Shown here in pieces: positions 44,967-55,029 of a stretch of DNA of 64,000 bases. Under the pieces are notes generated by a model. It was not told the DNA's origin. It saw only the letters and a list, made by a program, of their open reading frames with translations, and did not search any database. The translations under genes were made by a program, and so were the position numbers. This DNA is from Brevibacterium sp. W7.2 (GTDB taxonomy: Bacteria; Actinomycetota; Actinomycetes; Actinomycetales; Brevibacteriaceae): contig NZ_CP073089.1 of NCBI RefSeq assembly GCF_018137945.1, positions 2,232,001 through 2,296,000 on the forward strand, written 5' to 3'. Within the stretch, counting starts at the first letter, position 1. The number at the start of each line of letters is the position of its first letter.

Positions 44967-44985
44967 CCCCAAGAACTTCTTGGGG
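44967..44985. promoter_or_regulatory. Perfect palindrome in the gltA leader
   Basis: CCCCAAGAA-C-TTCTTGGGG lies between the presumed -10 at 45007-45012 and the gltA ATG at 44943, about 24 bases before the start. It could be a repressor roadblock site or an RNA hairpin that affects translation. Confidence 0.5.
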
Positions 44986-45040
44986 CGTCTTGCACAGTTC
45001 CCTCAAAGACTACCCACTCCCTGAGGATTCGAAAAATCAC

Positions 45041-45091
45041 TGCACCCAGTGCATACCGACCGGTAACATGTCCTACCTGGTCAGACATGTT
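45041..45091. promoter_or_regulatory. Two inverted repeats upstream of the gltA promoter
   Basis: TGCAC-N3-GTGCA (45041-45053) lies at about -40 relative to the presumed gltA start. AACATGTC-N11-GACATGTT (45065-45091) lies further upstream and 35-61 bases beyond the dapC stop. The second could be a regulator site for gltA or a weak dapC terminator; no U-tract follows. Confidence 0.4.
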
Positions 45092-45125
45092 GCGGCTGGG
45101 TGAAATCAGAGCGGCCTGAGCGACC

Positions 45126-46247
45126 TCATTCGGCGGCGGCGAGCAGCCTCTGCGCGGCCTCGTCGATGCGCTCGTCCGTCGCCGTCAGCGCAATCCGCAC
45201 ATGCGAGGCTGCGGCATCGCCGTAGAACGCGCCGGGTCCGGCGACGATCCCGAGATCGGCGAGTGCGCCGATCGATTCCCAGCAGTCGACCCCGGCCGTC
45301 GCCCACAGATAGAGGCCGGCTTCGGAGTCGTCGATGCGGAATCCGAAGCTCTCGAGCGCCGGACGCAGCCGATCGCGCCGGGCCCGGTAGCGCTCCTTCT
45401 GCTCGACGACGTGGTCGACGTCGCGCAGTCCGGCGACCATCGCCGCCTGGATCGGCGCAGGCACGATCATCCCCGCGTGCTTCCGCGTCTTCGTCAGATC
45501 GCCGATGAGGTCGGCGTCGCCGGCGACGAAGGCGGCACGGTAGCCGGCGAGATTCGACTGCTTCGACATCGAGTAGACGCTGAGCACCCCGGAGTGGTCG
45601 CCCTCGGTCACCGACAGCACGCTCGGTGCGGGGTCGTCGGAGACCCAGTTGAGGAGGCCGTAGCACTCGTCGGAGGCGACGACGACTCCGGCTGCGCGGG
45701 CACGGCGGACCACCTCGGCGAGGGTGTCCCGGTCGAGGACGGCACCGGTGGGATTGCCGGGGGTGTTGAGCCAGAGCAGACCGATGCCCTCCAGCGAGGC
45801 ACCGGCGAGGATCTCAGCGGCGTCGAGGCGGACGCAGTCGACCCCGGCGATCGTCGCCCCCATCTCGTAGGTGGGGTACGCCGCATGCGGGCACGCGACG
45901 CTCAGACCCAGCTGCCGCAGGCCGAGCAGGGTCGGCAGCCACGCGACGAACTCCTTCGACCCGATGGTCGGGAGCACCTCGGTGGCAGGGTCGACGGTGA
46001 CGCCGTGCCAGGTGTCGTACCAGCCGGCGATCGCCGCGCGCAGCTCATCGGTGCCCGTCGTCGTCGGATAGCCGTGGGCATCACCGGCCGCGGCCAGCGC
46101 GTCCTCGATGACCTGCGGCGTCGGGTCGACAGGGGTGCCGATCGAGAGGTCGCAGACCCCGCCGGGATGCTCGGCGGCGCGAGCCCGGTACGCGGTGAGC
46201 TTGTCCCACGGATAGTCGGGCAGATCGAGCCCGAAGCGGCGGTCCAC
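45126..46247 (-). CDS. dapC: Succinyldiaminopimelate transaminase
   Basis: The 373-residue protein is a PLP aminotransferase of the actinobacterial DapC group: LSIGTPVDPTPQVIEDAL, YPTTTGTDELRAAIAGW, NTPGNPTG, DECYG and SMSKQSNLAGYRAAF, whose lysine binds PLP. It converts N-succinyl-2-amino-6-ketopimelate to N-succinyl-LL-diaminopimelate, between DapD and DapE. The GTG start lies one base after the ferredoxin stop, so the two genes are coupled; the fdxA-dapC pair is recalled from M. tuberculosis Rv1177-Rv1178. Confidence 0.92.
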   Translation of the reverse strand: MDRRFGLDLPDYPWDKLTAYRARAAEHPGGVCDLSIGTPVDPTPQVIEDALAAAGDAHGYPTTTGTDELRAAIAGWYDTWHGVTVDPATEVLPTIGSKEFVAWLPTLLGLRQLGLSVACPHAAYPTYEMGATIAGVDCVRLDAAEILAGASLEGIGLLWLNTPGNPTGAVLDRDTLAEVVRRARAAGVVVASDECYGLLNWVSDDPAPSVLSVTEGDHSGVLSVYSMSKQSNLAGYRAAFVAGDADLIGDLTKTRKHAGMIVPAPIQAAMVAGLRDVDHVVEQKERYRARRDRLRPALESFGFRIDDSEAGLYLWATAGVDCWESIGALADLGIVAGPGAFYGDAAASHVRIALTATDERIDEAAQRLLAAAE

Positions 46248-46248
46248 C

Positions 46249-46569
46249 TCAGCCGTTCTGCGGCGGCAGGACGGAGATGATCGCGTGGTCCTTGCCGGTG
46301 TTGCCGAGCTTCGCGGCACCGCCGGGCGAACCGATGTCATCGAAGAACTCGACGTTGGCCTTGTAGTACTCCGACCATTCCTCGGGGACGTCGTCCTCGT
46401 AGTAGATCGCCTCGACGGGGCACACGGGCTCACACGCGCCGCAGTCGACGCACTCGTCGGGGTGGATGTAGAGGGAGCGCTCCCCCTCGTAGATGCAGTC
46501 GACCGGACATTCGTCGATGCAGGCCTTGTCCTTCACGTCAACGCAGGGCTGGGCGATGATGTACGTCAC
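46249..46569 (-). CDS. fdxA: 7Fe ferredoxin (3Fe-4S and 4Fe-4S)
   Basis: The 106-residue protein starts VTYIIAQPCVDVKDKACIDE from a GTG with GAGGAG eight bases upstream; an in-frame extension to 46617 adds residues not found in the family. Cys9, Cys17 and Cys21 plus a later CP motif hold one cluster, and CVDCGACEPVCP holds the other. It is a small low-potential electron carrier of the FdxA/FdxC type. Its electron partner is not evident nearby. It heads the fdxA-dapC operon. Confidence 0.95.
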   Translation of the reverse strand: MTYIIAQPCVDVKDKACIDECPVDCIYEGERSLYIHPDECVDCGACEPVCPVEAIYYEDDVPEEWSEYYKANVEFFDDIGSPGGAAKLGNTGKDHAIISVLPPQNG

Positions 46570-46748
46570 GGATTCGCGCTCCTCGGGAAACTGAAGTCGT
46601 TCTCTCCAGTCCACCATACGCCCTGAGCACGTGCCCAGTCTCCCAGGGAGGTCCCCGCACCCCCGTGGTCTCGGTCACGCCTGCGCCCGGCCCGCCGCCG
46701 TCTGCTCTAGGGTGGACTGAGGAATCACAGGATGAGGGAAGGGACTCC

Positions 46749-47825
46749 GTGGACGATCTGCAGCCCGGGAAGAGAGTCGTCGTGCGCTACTCGCTCGACC
46801 CCGGAGACAGCCATGCGACCTCCGATGCGCTCGGCGTCGTCACCGCCGCCGATGAGTCCCGCGTCGAGATCGACACGAAGCGCGGTCCCGTGCGCATCCT
46901 CCGCGACCAGATCCTCCTCGTCCACGAGGTCCCCCCGGCACCGACCCGGTCGGGCCGCACGCACGAGATCGTCTCCGCCGTCGACCTGCGCCGGATCTCG
47001 GCGGCGGCCTGGCTGCCCGCCGACGTCTCGTGGCTCAACGCGGAGAACCTCCGCAACGAATCCCGCAGCGACGACGGCGATGACGTCGGCCTCCTCCAGA
47101 AGGGCTGGCTGCTGCGCAGCTCGGAGTCGGTGACCCGGCGGGCCAACAGCGCCCTGCCCGTCTCGGAAACGGGGCTGAGCTGGGAGGACGGCCTCGATGC
47201 CGTCGAAGCGTGGTATGCCGCCAGGAACCGTCCGCCGGTCGTCCAGATCTACTCGTCCGATGACTCCGCCGGCCTCGACCCGGTGTGCGCGGGCCTCGGC
47301 CCGCTGCTCTCGGACCGCGGGTACACCGCCTCGGAGACCGTGCATCTGCTCACCGGATCCACCGCCGAGGCGGCCGGTGGTGCCGCCGGACCCGCCGAGG
47401 CGGCTGCTCCCGGCCTCGTCATCGACGTCACGGAGACCCCGAGTCCGCTGCACTATGCGGCGTGGACGAGTGAGCGCGATCCCGGCTCCGCCGAGGCCCT
47501 CCGGGCTCTCATCGAAGCCGACGACCCGTGCCAGTTCGTCACCGCATGGGCTCAGCACCCCGACGGTTCGCAGACGATGGTCGCGACCTGCCGGGTCGTC
47601 GAGCGCAGCAAGTGGGGCGTCATCACCAACCTCGTCACGCGCCCCGACCTGCGTCGCCGCGGCGCCGGGCGCGCGGTCGTCCGGGCGGCCGCCGCGCTGC
47701 TCTCCCAGCGCGGAGTGCGGTCGTACCTCGTCGATGTCGAAGCGGGCAACACGGCCTCGCTCGAGCTCTTCGGCTCCCTCGGGGCGAGCATCCGCCACCG
47801 ATACTGGTTCGCCAGCCGCGGCTGA
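46749..47825 (+). CDS. GNAT family N-acetyltransferase with N-terminal beta-barrel-like domain
   Basis: From the GTG at 46749 the protein has 358 residues. Residues 1-60 (GKRVVVRYSLDPG, then GVVTAADESRVEIDTKRG) look like a small SH3- or Tudor-like barrel. The C-terminal 110 residues form a GNAT fold with the acetyl-CoA loop VTRPDLRRRGAGRAVVRAAA and a SYLVDVEAGNTASLELFGSLG segment. The substrate is unknown. GGGAAGGG lies five bases before the GTG; TAGGGT at about 46709 may be the -10. It is convergent with vanW. Confidence 0.82.
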   Translation: MDDLQPGKRVVVRYSLDPGDSHATSDALGVVTAADESRVEIDTKRGPVRILRDQILLVHEVPPAPTRSGRTHEIVSAVDLRRISAAAWLPADVSWLNAENLRNESRSDDGDDVGLLQKGWLLRSSESVTRRANSALPVSETGLSWEDGLDAVEAWYAARNRPPVVQIYSSDDSAGLDPVCAGLGPLLSDRGYTASETVHLLTGSTAEAAGGAAGPAEAAAPGLVIDVTETPSPLHYAAWTSERDPGSAEALRALIEADDPCQFVTAWAQHPDGSQTMVATCRVVERSKWGVITNLVTRPDLRRRGAGRAVVRAAAALLSQRGVRSYLVDVEAGNTASLELFGSLGASIRHRYWFASRG

Positions 47826-47877
47826 GCCGGGCCGGAAGGCGCGGCACACGCGGATCCGGCTTCAGCCGACCCGCAGA

Positions 47878-47894
47878 GTGACCCGCCGGGTCAC
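47878..47894. terminator. Short hairpin between the GNAT and VanW genes
   Basis: GTGACCC-GCC-GGGTCAC is a 7-bp stem with a 3-nt loop between two convergent stops. It has no U-tract and is a weak terminator candidate. Confidence 0.4.
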
Positions 47895-47898
47895 CCGC

Positions 47899-49644
47899 CT
47901 ACTTGCACTCGACCTTGTTGACGGGGCGGTAGGTCGTGACGAAGGAGTCCTTCGTCGTCTTGCCCGTGGCGATCTCCTTCATCGTGCGGGTGATCTTGAT
48001 CGACCAGCCCTCACGCGGAGACTGCGGCTTGCACGAGGATCCCGACTCCGTCACCGTCGCCGGAGAGGTGAAGGCGTAGCGGCCGGAGGAATCGGAGGAG
48101 ACATCGAGGGTCTTGACGCCGAAGACCTTCGCATTCACCTTGCCGTCGGCCAGGTACATGTCGAGGACGACGGGCGTCTTCGACGTGTTCGTGAACTTGA
48201 GATCGATCGATGAGAAGTCGAGCGTCGTCTCCCGCCCCTCGGGGTAGCGCGAGATGTAGCGCGAATGCGCCTGGTGCTCGTCGAGGGAGAAGCCGGCGAA
48301 GAACGCGGCGTTGAACAGCGTCGTCGACACCTGTGAGACCCCCCCGCCGAAGTCCTCCTTCATCTGCCCTTCCGAGATCACTCCGGCGGGCTTGTAGCCG
48401 TTGGCCGCGGTGCGCTGTCCGAGGGTGTCGTTGAGGGAGAACTGCTCACCGGGCTGGAGCACGGTGCCCGAGACCTCCTTCGAGGCCACGCGGAGGTTGT
48501 TGTCGCGGTTCGGGTCGGAGTCGTAGGGGGTGCTGAACTCGGAGACGACCTGGGAGACGTCGGCCTTCTCCGCGTCCTCGGTCGTGAACTCGGGGTCGAC
48601 GGAGGCCAGGGTCACCTCGGCGGCCGCGCTGTCCCCGTTGATCGCATCGGTGACGGCCTTCGAGAGGTCGTCGGCCTTGATGCCGATGCCGGTCTCGGAT
48701 GCGACGACCTTCGGTTTGCCGTCGACGATCTCATACGTCGCGTCCTTGGCGGGGCGGCCGATCTCCGTGTTCTCGTCCAGCGCCTGCTTCTGCAGCTCCT
48801 TCGCGTCGAACTCCGGCACGAGGGCGGAGTCCTTCGGGGTGAAGCTCAGGGTGTCCGCGATCGTCTCGGGAGCGATCGTGAGGTCCCCGCCCTTGACGTC
48901 GGAGTCCGCGTCCTTGCCGGGCACGGCCTTGACCGTGACGTCGCCGGCGACGGCGTCGGTGGCGAATCCCTGGGCGACCTCCTCGGCCTCCGCGGTCGTG
49001 ATGTCGGGGTCCTCGTTCGTCGCCTCGACCGCCAGCGGCCCGTCCTGCTGCAGCCACTCCGAGGTGATCGCCGTGCGGATCGCGTCAGGTTCGACGGTCT
49101 GTCCGACGACGCCGTCCTTGACCGTCGGCGTCGTCTTGTCGTAGGTGACCTCGGCGTTGGCGGGGTCGACCTTGAGGGCCTGGGCGGCATCCTCCGCGGC
49201 GGGGGTGAACGCCTGCTCGTCGACGGTGACGACGGGTGAGACCTCGTCGTCGCCGAAGAGCCGGTCCCAGAGGATCGTGGGGTTGAGCGTGAATCCGGTG
49301 ACCCGGGCGACCGTCCCGTCGACATCGACGCCGATGCCGGCGTCCCCGGGTTTGAGCGTCGCCGTCGACTCGCCGGCGGTGAGCTCGATGTCCTGCGTCA
49401 TCGGGTCGGCGAGAGCGTCCTCGAGGGTCGTGCTCGCATCGCTCGCGCTCTTGCCGCCGATGTCGACCCCGGCCACGGTGGTGCCGGGGGCGACGATGCG
49501 GCCGCTGAAGAGCCCGAGGAGGAGGTAGACCACGGCGAGGCCGAGCACGACGAACAGGGCGATGAGCCAGGGGCGGCGGCTGCGTCGCTTATCGGTTTCG
49601 GCACCGGATTCGGGGGTGCCGCCGGAGAGGGTGGGAGTGGACAT
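47899..49644 (-). CDS. VanW family protein with peptidoglycan-binding-like domains
   Basis: The 581-residue protein has a cytoplasmic N-terminus of about 25 residues, one transmembrane helix (WLIALFVVLGLAVVYLLLGL), two repeats of a putative peptidoglycan-binding type 4 domain (GTTVAGVDIGGKSASDASTT; later FTPKDSALVPEFDAKELQ) and a C-terminal VanW domain (EFSTPYDSDPNRDNNLRVA, LNDTLGQRTAANGY, EDFGGGVSQVSTTLFNAAF). VanW proteins occur in some vancomycin-resistance clusters but are common in ordinary Gram-positive envelopes; no van genes are near. It lies 13 bases downstream of mshB in the typA-mshB-vanW operon. Confidence 0.9.
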   Translation of the reverse strand: MSTPTLSGGTPESGAETDKRRSRRPWLIALFVVLGLAVVYLLLGLFSGRIVAPGTTVAGVDIGGKSASDASTTLEDALADPMTQDIELTAGESTATLKPGDAGIGVDVDGTVARVTGFTLNPTILWDRLFGDDEVSPVVTVDEQAFTPAAEDAAQALKVDPANAEVTYDKTTPTVKDGVVGQTVEPDAIRTAITSEWLQQDGPLAVEATNEDPDITTAEAEEVAQGFATDAVAGDVTVKAVPGKDADSDVKGGDLTIAPETIADTLSFTPKDSALVPEFDAKELQKQALDENTEIGRPAKDATYEIVDGKPKVVASETGIGIKADDLSKAVTDAINGDSAAAEVTLASVDPEFTTEDAEKADVSQVVSEFSTPYDSDPNRDNNLRVASKEVSGTVLQPGEQFSLNDTLGQRTAANGYKPAGVISEGQMKEDFGGGVSQVSTTLFNAAFFAGFSLDEHQAHSRYISRYPEGRETTLDFSSIDLKFTNTSKTPVVLDMYLADGKVNAKVFGVKTLDVSSDSSGRYAFTSPATVTESGSSCKPQSPREGWSIKITRTMKEIATGKTTKDSFVTTYRPVNKVECK

Positions 49645-49657
49645 CAGTCTTCCAACT

Positions 49658-51010
49658 TCAGCGTGTGCGTCCCGCGCGGCGCTTCTCCCGTCCCATCACA
49701 GGGGTGAAGGCGAAGACCGCGGCGACGATCATGGGGCCGAGCAGCCAGACAACTGACCGCAGGGTGCCTGTGACGATGGTGTCGGCACCCGGCAGCCACT
49801 GCGGCTGACCGAGGATGTACGAGAGGAGAGCGATGACGATCGCAGCGACGAGCATGGGCCCGGTGCTGCGATACATCGTTTTGAGGTGCCAGAGCCCGGC
49901 GACCGCCATGAGCAGCGCCAGGGCCAGTCCCCAGGGAAGGATGACCGGTTGCTCGCCGAGGCGGACGACCGAGACATTGAGGTGCTGGAGTCCGCCGAGG
50001 AAGCCGATGAGCAGCCCGAGCAGCCCCGCATGGATGAACGCGAGGACACCGGGCTTCTTCGGTTCCCGACGGCGCCGACGACCGGCGAGGGCGTTCTCGT
50101 CCTCGATGGCTTCGAGGTCGAGCCCGGCGAGCACGTGCACAGCGGGTCCCGCCTGCACGGTCTCGGCGGGGATCGGCGTACCCGCACCGATCGAGTAGTA
50201 CTCGTGGTCGGGCAGCTTCGTGCCCACTCCGTTGGACAGCGCATAGAAGTCTCCGCCGACGCTGACCTGCGTGCGGTGGGCCGACAGCGCCGCCTGCTGC
50301 GCCGGCCGGGAGCGCGTGACGTCCTGGGCGACGGCGATCGGCCCGCTCGGGGCCTTCGTCGGGATCGTCTGCGCGGGCGCGAACCCGGACTCGGCGAATC
50401 CGGGCTGAGCGGGATCGAAAGCGGCACGGGCCACCTCGGCGGGGACCTCGACGAAGAGGAGACGACCCGTCGTCCACGTCGCCGCCTCGACGGCGGCCAC
50501 CGTCGCGTCGTGGACGCGGACATGGTCCGGGTGGCCGTAGCCGCCGTTGGCCGCATACGTGATGACGGCATGCGGTCGGACTTCGTCGATGACGGCCGCG
50601 ATGTAGCCGGCGACGTCATCGACCGCTGCCGCGCAGAGCGCCCCCGCGGGCATCGTCGGGGCGGGAACGGCGTGGCCGTCGCTCCCCCAGGCCATCCCCG
50701 AATCCTCGAAGCGACGCTCGGGCAGGGTCGCCGCACCGCCTCGGCGAGTGCCGAGGAACCGGTGATCGGTGACGCCGAGCGCGCGCATGGCCGCCGCGAT
50801 CTCCGTCTCCCGCACCTCGGCGAGGCCGGCCCGATCGCCTTCGAGTCCGCGGAGTTCGGGCGGGATGACCTCTCCGCCCTCTCCCCGGGTGGCGGTCAGC
50901 ACTGTCACCTGGTCGCCCTCGGCGACCAGTTCGGCGATCGTGCCCCCTGTCGCGATCGTCTCATCATCGGGATGAGCGTGCACGAAGAGGATGCGCGGGG
51001 TGACACTCAT
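49658..51010 (-). CDS. mshB: MshB-type GlcNAc-inositol deacetylase fused to a C-terminal membrane domain
   Basis: The 450-residue protein begins with a PIG-L/LmbE deacetylase: His13, Asp15 and Asp16 in HAHPDDE, and His163 in YGHPDHVRVH are the metal and catalytic residues known from M. tuberculosis MshB. It should make GlcN-Ins for mycothiol. MshB is normally about 300 residues; here about 120 further residues (from roughly 325) form four predicted membrane helices (VLAFIHAGLLGLLIGFLGGL and following). In M. tuberculosis a small membrane gene (Rv1171) follows mshB, so this looks like a fusion. The ATG overlaps the typA stop by four bases. Confidence 0.88.
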   Translation of the reverse strand: MSVTPRILFVHAHPDDETIATGGTIAELVAEGDQVTVLTATRGEGGEVIPPELRGLEGDRAGLAEVRETEIAAAMRALGVTDHRFLGTRRGGAATLPERRFEDSGMAWGSDGHAVPAPTMPAGALCAAAVDDVAGYIAAVIDEVRPHAVITYAANGGYGHPDHVRVHDATVAAVEAATWTTGRLLFVEVPAEVARAAFDPAQPGFAESGFAPAQTIPTKAPSGPIAVAQDVTRSRPAQQAALSAHRTQVSVGGDFYALSNGVGTKLPDHEYYSIGAGTPIPAETVQAGPAVHVLAGLDLEAIEDENALAGRRRRREPKKPGVLAFIHAGLLGLLIGFLGGLQHLNVSVVRLGEQPVILPWGLALALLMAVAGLWHLKTMYRSTGPMLVAAIVIALLSYILGQPQWLPGADTIVTGTLRSVVWLLGPMIVAAVFAFTPVMGREKRRAGRTR

Positions 51011-52917
51011 GCGTTCTGGCGGCGCAGCTTCGCGTAGTTCTTCGCGCGTTCCTTCTGGTCGAGTTCGACCTTGCGGATGCGCACGGCGCTCGGGGTGACC
51101 TCGACGCATTCGTCCTCTCGGGCGAATTCGAGGCTCTCCTCAAGCGTGAGCTTGCGGGGCGGGACGAGGTTCTCGAAGGAGTCCGCGGAGGCCGAGCGCA
51201 TGTTCGTCAGCTTCTTCTCCTTCGTGATGTTGACGTCCATGTCATCGGCGCGCGAGTTCTCGCCGACGATCTGGCCCTCGTAGACCTCGGAGGTCGGCTG
51301 CACGAAGAACGAGCCGCGCTCCTGGAGGTTGATCATCGCGTACGGGGTGACGGCGCCGGCGCGGTCGGCCACGAGCGAGCCGTTCGTGCGGAACTCGATG
51401 TGCCCGGCCCACGGACCGTATCCGGCGGAGATCGAGTTCGCGATGCCGGTGCCGCGGGTCTCGGTGAGGAACCGCGTGCGGAAGCCGATGAGGCCGCGGG
51501 CGGGGACGGTGAACTCCATGCGCACCCAGCCGGTGCCGTGGTTCGTCATCGTCGACATGACGCCCTTGCGGCTGGCCATGAGCTGAGTGACGGCGCCGAG
51601 GTAGTCCTCCGGAACGTCGATCGTGAGGTCCTCGAAGGGTTCGTGGACCTTGCCGTCGACGGTCTTCGTCACGACCTGGGGCTTGCCGACGGTGAGTTCG
51701 AAGCCCTCGCGTCGCATCTGCTCGACGAGGATGGCCAGCGCGAGCTCGCCGCGGCCCTGGACCTCCCACGCGTCGGGACGCTCGGTGGGCAGCACCTTGA
51801 GGCTGACGTTGCCGACGAGCTCGGCGTCGAGGCGGTCCTTGACCATGCGGGCGGTGACCTTCGTGCCCTTCTCGCGACCGGCCAGCGGCGAGGTGTTGAT
51901 GCCGATGGTCATCGAGATCGCGGGATCGTCGATGACGATCGCCGGCATCGGCTTCGGGTTGTCGATGTCGGTGAGCGTGTCGCCGATCATGATGTCGGGG
52001 ATGCCGGCGACGGCGACGATGTCACCGGCGGAGGCCTCGGTGGCGGGAACCCGGTCGAGACCCTGGGTCTCGAGGAGTTCGGTGATCTTCACCGAGCTGA
52101 TCGCATCGCCGCGGGCCCAGGCGACCTGCTGGCCCTTCTTCAGCGTGCCGCCGAAGATGCGCAGCAGGGCGAGACGGCCGAGGAACGGCGAGGCGTCGAG
52201 GTTCGTCACGTGCGCCTGGAGGATGCCGTCGGCGTTGATCTCCGGGGCCGGGATCGTCTCGATGATCGTCTTGAACAGCGGCTCGAGGTCCGGGTTGTCC
52301 GGGGCCTCGCCGTCGGCGGGCTGGTCGAGCGAGGCGGCGCCGACCTTCGCGGCGGCGAAGACGACGGGCACGTCGAGGACGGAGTCGACGTCGAGGTCGG
52401 GGACCTCGTCGGCGAGATCGGAGGCGAGTCCGAGGAGGAGATCCTGGGAGTCCTCGACGACGCCGTCGATGCGGGCATCGGCGCGGTCGGTCTTGTTGAT
52501 GACGAGGATGACCGGCAGCTTCGCGGCCAGGGCCTTGCGGAGGACGAAGCGCGTCTGCGGCAGCGGTCCCTCGGAGGCGTCGACGAGGAGGACGACGCCG
52601 TCGACCATCGACAGGCCGCGTTCGACCTCACCGCCGAAGTCGGCGTGGCCCGGGGTGTCGATGACGTTGATGACGATCGGCTCGTCGCCGGCCGAGGGGC
52701 CGTTGTAGAGCACCGAGGTGTTCTTCGCGAGGATCGTGATCCCCTTCTCCCGCTCGAGGTCGCCGGAGTCCATCACGCGTTCGGCGAAGTCACCGTGCTC
52801 GTTGAACACACCGGTCTGCCGGAGCATGGCGTCGACCAGAGTGGTCTTGCCGTGGTCGACGTGGGCGACGATTGCCACGTTGCGGCGGTTTTCCCGGCGC
52901 ATGGGAGCTTCAGTCAT
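51007..52917 (-). CDS. typA: Ribosome-associated translational GTPase TypA/BipA
   Basis: The 636-residue protein shows the G1 loop AHVDHGKTTL (19-28), DSGDLEREKGITI (switch and G2), DTPGHADFGGE (G3) and NKTD (G4), followed by EF-G-like domains and the BipA-specific C-terminal part (RGSFFVQPTSEVYEGQIVGE). BipA acts on 50S assembly and stress or cold translation. The ATG at 52917 follows AAAAGG by six bases; earlier in-frame codons add no family sequence. The promoter has a consensus TATAAT. It leads the typA-mshB-vanW operon. Confidence 0.96.
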   Translation of the reverse strand: MTEAPMRRENRRNVAIVAHVDHGKTTLVDAMLRQTGVFNEHGDFAERVMDSGDLEREKGITILAKNTSVLYNGPSAGDEPIVINVIDTPGHADFGGEVERGLSMVDGVVLLVDASEGPLPQTRFVLRKALAAKLPVILVINKTDRADARIDGVVEDSQDLLLGLASDLADEVPDLDVDSVLDVPVVFAAAKVGAASLDQPADGEAPDNPDLEPLFKTIIETIPAPEINADGILQAHVTNLDASPFLGRLALLRIFGGTLKKGQQVAWARGDAISSVKITELLETQGLDRVPATEASAGDIVAVAGIPDIMIGDTLTDIDNPKPMPAIVIDDPAISMTIGINTSPLAGREKGTKVTARMVKDRLDAELVGNVSLKVLPTERPDAWEVQGRGELALAILVEQMRREGFELTVGKPQVVTKTVDGKVHEPFEDLTIDVPEDYLGAVTQLMASRKGVMSTMTNHGTGWVRMEFTVPARGLIGFRTRFLTETRGTGIANSISAGYGPWAGHIEFRTNGSLVADRAGAVTPYAMINLQERGSFFVQPTSEVYEGQIVGENSRADDMDVNITKEKKLTNMRSASADSFENLVPPRKLTLEESLEFAREDECVEVTPSAVRIRKVELDQKERAKNYAKLRRQNA

Positions 52918-52944
52918 CAATAGCCTTTTGAAGGTAGGGAGAAT

Positions 52945-52974
52945 GGTCCGGTACGGACCCGACACTCAATTATA
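52945..52974 (-). promoter_or_regulatory. typA promoter and leader palindrome
   Basis: TATAAT (minus strand, 52969-52974) is a perfect -10. Immediately after the expected start point the leader contains GGTCCG-GTA-CGGACC (52945-52959), a perfect palindrome. No good -35 is visible at 17 bp. Confidence 0.6.
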
Positions 52975-53064
52975 CGCACCACCGCCCTTCCCCATTCACA
53001 GGCGCATGACATCTGCACAGAAGGGCGTGTGCCAGCAGTTCAGAAGATCGCCAGCGAAGTCAGC

Positions 53065-53114
53065 GAGGCGGATCCGTCGCGACGTCGCGTTCGACATCGC
53101 GTCGGATCCGCCTC
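53065..53114. repeat. REP-like imperfect palindrome, copy 2
   Basis: Outer arms GAGGCGGATCCG (53065-53076) and CGGATCCGCCTC (53103-53114) pair perfectly. Inside, CGCGA-CGTCG pairs with CGACATCGCG with one mismatch. It lies 22 bases past the stop of the peptide-transporter ATPase and shares its plan and outer sequence with 29796-29847. It may work as a terminator. Confidence 0.6.
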
Positions 53115-53136
53115 ACCGGCACCGAGGTGGTCTCCC

Positions 53137-55028
<1,892 letters not shown>

Positions 55029-55029
<1 letters not shown>

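Noticed and set aside
47899-49644. Vancomycin resistance gene
   Set aside because: VanW-domain proteins are common in ordinary envelopes, and no vanHAX or vanRS genes are nearby.
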